Below are positions 63,708 to 64,000 of a stretch of DNA of 64,000 bases, one piece after another. The stretch comes from Candidatus Aminicenantes bacterium UBA6228. GTDB taxonomy: Bacteria > Acidobacteriota > Aminicenantia > Aminicenantales > Saccharicenantaceae. The notes beneath the pieces are model-generated. The model made no database searches, had not been told where the DNA came from, and was given only the letters and a program-made list of their open reading frames with translations. Position numbers and translations under genes: made by a program. Each line of letters begins with the position of its first letter. Position 1 is the first letter of the stretch. Where the stretch lies: assembly GCA_002441005.1 (NCBI GenBank), contig DJWO01000011.1, positions 269,442 to 333,441 of the forward strand, read 5' to 3'.

Positions 63708-64000
63708 TTAATATCTCCTTTTCTCAATACGCATTATGTAGGTATTGACTTTACCTTTAGGATTCCAGCCGCCATGCGTCCCTTGTTCATGCCGAAACTC
63801 TTTGTTTTGGATATAAAGATAGGCATGTCCATATAACTCATGAGCCAGGGCCCTAGCCTTTTCGGATTGGCCCAAAAACGAAGAAACCGCACACAGGATA
63901 TAATCCTTGTTATGAACGCTAATAGCCTCATTGCGGCCATGTCTGGGAAAAATGGAAATTCCTTGCCAGCCTTCATTATAATGGTCTAGCCTATTCAGAC
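63708..64000 (-). CDS. C-terminal part of an RHS-type HELYGH zincin tip, cut by the window edge
   Basis: The reading frame that enters from the right edge gives 97 residues, including AISVHNKDYILCAVSSFLGQ, then ARALAHELYGHAYLYIQNK and an end reading IMRIEKRRY. This closely parallels the tip at 60722 (AVGVHDEKFILCAVG; ARALAHELYGHVYLYISN; EKRRY). The HExxH zinc motif is intact. The N-terminal part, the RHS core and the start are beyond the window. An alternative frame with an ATG in this stretch is a shadow. The TonB-C-like gene begins one base after its stop. Confidence 0.7.
   Translation of the reverse strand, partial: LNRLDHYNEGWQGISIFPRHGRNEAISVHNKDYILCAVSSFLGQSEKARALAHELYGHAYLYIQNKEFRHEQGTHGGWNPKGKVNTYIMRIEKRRY

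Noticed and set aside
63734..63976. 80-codon minus-strand frame at the right edge
   Set aside because: The neighbouring frame encodes ARALAHELYGH...EKRRY, matching the tip at 60722; the ATG frame is a shadow.

Overview
This window reads as a chromosomal segment of a Gram-negative, probably anaerobic or fermentative bacterium. It encodes two SusC-like TonB-dependent receptors with carboxypeptidase-type regulatory N-termini, an S46 peptidase, two tungsten/molybdenum aldehyde:ferredoxin oxidoreductases (AOR), FeoAB, a bactofilin and strings of short-spaced genes. That mix resembles Acidobacteriota/Aminicenantota-type genomes, but the lineage is inferred from gene content only. No rRNA, CRISPR array, prophage or complete insertion sequence was seen.

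Layout. 0.2-5.9 kb (+): a sugar or amino-sugar catabolic run (ROK-like kinase, NagB, sodium:solute symporter, FGGY kinase). 6-13 kb: a glutamine synthetase-like enzyme, a NamZ-type muramidase lipoprotein, a double transglutaminase-like lipoprotein, a Nudix hydrolase and a tautomerase. 13-19 kb (-): two TonB-dependent receptors, the second with a structured leader. 19.4-26.2 kb: tRNA-Leu, TrmH, and two divergent ECF sigma / anti-sigma loci, one with an HtrA homologue that has lost two of three catalytic residues, the other with LiaF-like membrane proteins and a DUF4097-like repeat protein. 26.2-45 kb: mostly housekeeping (LipM-like acyltransferase, tRNA-Gly, bactofilin, UvrB, UvrC, FeoAB, S46 peptidase between two mirror-image 55-bp repeats, SecA, GuaB, PanBCD, a deoxynucleoside kinase homologue, PspC). 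45-49 kb: AOR, MoaD-like protein and an aldehyde dehydrogenase.

49-55 kb (-) holds an envelope-associated two-component locus: a sigma-54-dependent response regulator, its sensor kinase, a secreted OB-fold-like protein, a beta-barrel-like protein and a Gln/Glu-rich secreted protein. A near-perfect sigma-54 promoter and two identically built palindromes (GACA-N4-TGTC, centres 20 bp apart) lie upstream of the last gene, which suggests a self-contained sigma-54 regulon. Divergent from it are a Tat-exported multi-cluster ferredoxin and a second AOR.

57.7-64 kb (-) is the most unusual part: a tandem array of N-terminally truncated RHS core fragments, each joined at the conserved DPDG boundary to a different C-terminal tip (two or three HExxH zincin-like domains, one His/Cys caspase-like candidate) and followed by a small gene for a secreted or lipidated protein, the likely cognate protector. 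Repeat blocks of 131 to about 500 bp with sharp breakpoints, and visible swings in base composition, show that the array was built by recombination. The full-length RHS gene, if there is one, should lie beyond the right edge.
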